Source of the DNA: CAYTSW01 sp964440605
GTDB lineage: Bacteria; Planctomycetota; Phycisphaerae; Phycisphaerales; UBA1924
Length of the DNA stretch: 7,111 nucleotides
Direction: 5' to 3'
Assembly: GCA_964440605.1 (NCBI GenBank)
Contig: CAYTSW010000138.1
Coordinates: 1-7,111 of the forward strand
The notes under the pieces were generated by a model, which was not told where the DNA came from, ran no database searches, and saw only the letters and a program-made list of their open reading frames with translations. Shown piece by piece: positions 4,959-7,111 of the stretch. The translations under genes and the position numbers were made by a program. How positions within the stretch are numbered: the stretch's first letter is position 1; each line of letters begins with the position of its first letter.

Positions 4959-7111
4959 TCAGCTGCAGCCCATGGAATGGCCGCAGTTCAAGCAGCGGTA
5001 ACACGTCCCGTTGCGCACGGTGATGGTGCCGCACACGTCGCATGGTGGAGCGTCCTCCTGACATTCCGCGAGCGACTCGCTCAACGCGGATGATGATTTC
5101 GTCCGAGTCCCCGCGCCCGACGTCTGTGCCGGACGCGACGTTGCCCCTCCCCCACCGCTCCCGACCCCCGATGACCCGCCGAAGTCCTCGTCGTCGAGGT
5201 TTACCGAGTCCGGCTCGTCGAGATGCGCCGCCCGGTCGCGCTGGATCACTTCCCGCGCCACGTGCCGCGGTTCGTCCGTCGTCCGACCGTCATCCTCGAG
5301 CCCTTCGCGCTGCGGCGCGTGAGCCGCGCGGTAGCCCTCGATGAACTGCATGCCCATCCAGCGGAAGATGTAGTCGACGAGGCTCTTGGCGAACGGGATG
5401 TCCCGGTTCGCGGTCATGCCCGCGGGCTCGAAGCGCTGGTGCGTGAACTTGCGCACCATCGAGTCGATCGGCACGCCGTACTGCAAGGCCACGCTCGTCG
5501 CGGTGCCCAGCGAGTCCATCAGCCCGCCGATGGTCGAGCCTTCCTTGGACATCGTGATGAACAGCTCGCCCGGCGCGCCGTCCTCGTACAGGCCGACCGT
5601 CAGGTACCCCTCGTGGCCCGCGACGTTGAACTTGTGCGTGATGGACTCGCGCGTGTCGGGCAGGCGCCGACGCAGGGGCCGGTGCTCGATCCGCGACGCC
5701 GCCTCGATCACCGCACGCTGATCGCCCTGGGCCGCGGCCGCCGCGAGCCGGCTCGCCTCCTCGGCGACCTCCTCACGGGCCGCCTCGACGCCCTCCTCAT
5801 CGATCTCGTCGTCCAGCAACTCCGCCTCGCTCTCCTCGGCGTCGGACGACTTCGTCGACAACGGCTGGCTCAGCTTGCACCCGTCGCGGTACAGCGCATT
5901 GGCCTTCAGACCGAGCTCCCACGACAGGCGGTACGCCGCCGTGATGTCCTCCACGGTCGCGCTGTTGGGCAGGTTGATCGTCTTGGAGATCGCACCCGAG
6001 ATAAACGGCTGGGCCGCGGCCATCATGCGGATGTGGCCCTCGGCGGTGATGTACCGCGTCCCCAGGTCGCCGCAGGTGTTCGCGCAGTCGAAGACCGGCA
6101 GGTGCTCGTCGGCGAGGTGCGGTGCCCCTTCGACGGTCTGCGTGCCGCAGACGATGTGGTTCAGCCGCGAGATCTGCTGCCTGGTCAGCCCGAAGTGCTT
6201 GAGCAGGTTCCAGCTCGGATCGCGCTGCACCGCTTCGACGTCGATCGCCATCTCACGCAGCGAGTCTTCGCCCAGGGCCCACGCGTTGAACGCGAAGCCA
6301 ATCTCGAACATCGACGCGAGCTGATCCTCGATCGCCCGCTGACGATCGCGCGTCAGCCCCACGCCCTCGAGCCACTCGCCGAACGTCACGTCCAGCGTGC
6401 CCTCGCCTTCGCGAGCGGGCATCGGCACGTCCAGCGACAACGTCCCCAGCACGTACCGCAGCACGTCCTTGATCTGCGCGCCCGTGTACCCCAGCGACCG
6501 CAGCGCGGGCTCGACGCTCTGGTTGGCGATCTTGAAGTACCCGCCGCCAGCCAGCTTCTTGAACTTCACCAGTGCGAAGTCGGGCTCGACGCCCGTGGTG
6601 TCGCAGTCCATCAGCAGGCCGATGGTCCCCGTCGGGGCGATGACGGTGACCTGCGCGTTGCGCAAGCCGTGCTTCTCGCCCAGCGCCAGCGCGTCGTCCC
6701 ACGCCGCGGTCGCGTGCGACAGCAGCGTCCGCGCCGAGCTGATGCGCACGCCCTCGTCCTTGACCGCGTCGTGATCGATGGGCACCGGCGGCGTGCGCAG
6801 GCCCTCCCACTCCGCCGACCAGCGGTCGACGCCGTGCGCCGCCCGCCGATGGTTCCGGATCACTCGGAGCATGTGATCCCGGTTGGCCTTGTACCCCGGG
6901 AAGGGCCCGTGCTCGCGCGCCATCAGGGCGCTCATGCGGTACGAACGCCCCGTCAGGATCGACGTCAAGCACCCACACAGCGCGCGGCCTTCGTCCGAGT
7001 CGTACGGGATGCCCGCCTGCATCAGCATCGCGCCGATGTTCGCGTACCCCAGCCCAAGCGTGCGGTACTTGTAGCTGAGCTCGGCGATCTCCTTCGACGG
7101 GTACTGCGCCA
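4959..7111 (-). CDS. nrdJ: Class II (adenosylcobalamin-dependent) ribonucleoside-diphosphate reductase, N-terminus outside window
   Basis: Reduces ribonucleotides to deoxyribonucleotides using a B12-generated thiyl radical. The window shows the last 716 residues, in frame to the right edge; the N-terminal part, with the NPCSE active-site motif of this family, lies beyond it. Visible in fragment numbering: RTLGLGYANIGAMLMQAGIP (16-35), GPFPGYKANRDHM, the phosphate-binding PTGTIG (159-164), FKKLAGGGYFKI, FDCANTCGDLGTRYI (Cys342, Cys346) and SKTINLPNSATVEDI. A Glu/Asp-rich segment follows, then a TSCPD domain from about 490 (ITHKFNVAGHEGYL, SKEGSTIGGLMDSLG). A Gly/Ser/Thr-rich linker leads to a zinc-ribbon tail of pattern CxxC-x9-CxxCxxC from Cys690, the tail type that re-reduces the active site in NrdJ enzymes. 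It ends with TGA at 4959-4961. It is convergent with the GT4 gene and not part of that operon. The first ATG inside the window (7028) is not the real start. Confidence 0.97.
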   Translation of the reverse strand, partial: AQYPSKEIAELSYKYRTLGLGYANIGAMLMQAGIPYDSDEGRALCGCLTSILTGRSYRMSALMAREHGPFPGYKANRDHMLRVIRNHRRAAHGVDRWSAEWEGLRTPPVPIDHDAVKDEGVRISSARTLLSHATAAWDDALALGEKHGLRNAQVTVIAPTGTIGLLMDCDTTGVEPDFALVKFKKLAGGGYFKIANQSVEPALRSLGYTGAQIKDVLRYVLGTLSLDVPMPAREGEGTLDVTFGEWLEGVGLTRDRQRAIEDQLASMFEIGFAFNAWALGEDSLREMAIDVEAVQRDPSWNLLKHFGLTRQQISRLNHIVCGTQTVEGAPHLADEHLPVFDCANTCGDLGTRYITAEGHIRMMAAAQPFISGAISKTINLPNSATVEDITAAYRLSWELGLKANALYRDGCKLSQPLSTKSSDAEESEAELLDDEIDEEGVEAAREEVAEEASRLAAAAAQGDQRAVIEAASRIEHRPLRRRLPDTRESITHKFNVAGHEGYLTVGLYEDGAPGELFITMSKEGSTIGGLMDSLGTATSVALQYGVPIDSMVRKFTHQRFEPAGMTANRDIPFAKSLVDYIFRWMGMQFIEGYRAAHAPQREGLEDDGRTTDEPRHVAREVIQRDRAAHLDEPDSVNLDDEDFGGSSGVGSGGGGATSRPAQTSGAGTRTKSSSALSESLAECQEDAPPCDVCGTITVRNGTCYRCLNCGHSMGCS

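Noticed and set aside
4474..5093. Overlapping plus-strand open frames across the convergent gap into the nrdJ end
   Set aside because: Arg/Gly/Pro-rich, no ribosome site, no motif, and they run through several perfect hairpins and antisense to the nrdJ zinc tail.
6253..6978. 241-codon open frame on the minus strand within nrdJ
   Set aside because: A shifted frame of nrdJ. The nrdJ frame is unbroken and matches the family throughout, so this is not a frameshift fragment.

Overview
This is a visibly GC-rich bacterial chromosomal window holding four protein genes. Two of them are cut by the window edges. I see no rRNA, tRNA, CRISPR array, insertion sequence or phage gene. Gene content (a GlgE maltosyltransferase, a trehalase/GH63-like glycosidase, a GT4 glycosyltransferase and a large B12-dependent class II ribonucleotide reductase) together with codon style fits a free-living high-GC bacterium. 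A planctomycete of the Phycisphaerae type is my best guess, but it is an inference without a marker gene.

Layout: (1) 1-1362, minus strand: the N-terminal two thirds of glgE, running off the left edge. (2) 1363-1503: a short divergent intergenic region with a plausible glgE promoter. (3) 1504-3198, plus strand: an (alpha/alpha)6-barrel glycosidase of the GH63/GH37 type. (4) 3185-4408, plus strand: a GT4 glycosyltransferase that overlaps the glycosidase by 14 bases, so the two are very likely co-transcribed and translationally coupled. (5) 4409-4958: a 550-base convergent gap with no convincing gene. It holds several strong inverted repeats, a minus-strand intrinsic terminator and a canonical G-quadruplex pattern. 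(6) 4959-7111, minus strand: the C-terminal part of nrdJ, running off the right edge.

How the genes may work together: GlgE extends alpha-1,4-glucan from maltose 1-phosphate, the end step of the trehalose-to-glucan route. The divergent glycosidase/GT4 pair looks like a make-and-break pair for a small glucoside, mannoside or glucan-linked sugar (trehalose, glucosylglycerate or mannosylglucosylglycerate type compounds are candidates). The whole left part may therefore be a storage or compatible-solute carbohydrate locus. nrdJ supplies deoxyribonucleotides and appears functionally unrelated. It is only a convergent neighbour.

The least explained parts are the glycosidase, whose apparent general-acid position carries Glu instead of the usual Asp, and the hairpin-dense gap at 4490-4631, which ends at a minus-strand terminator about 440 bases past the nrdJ stop.
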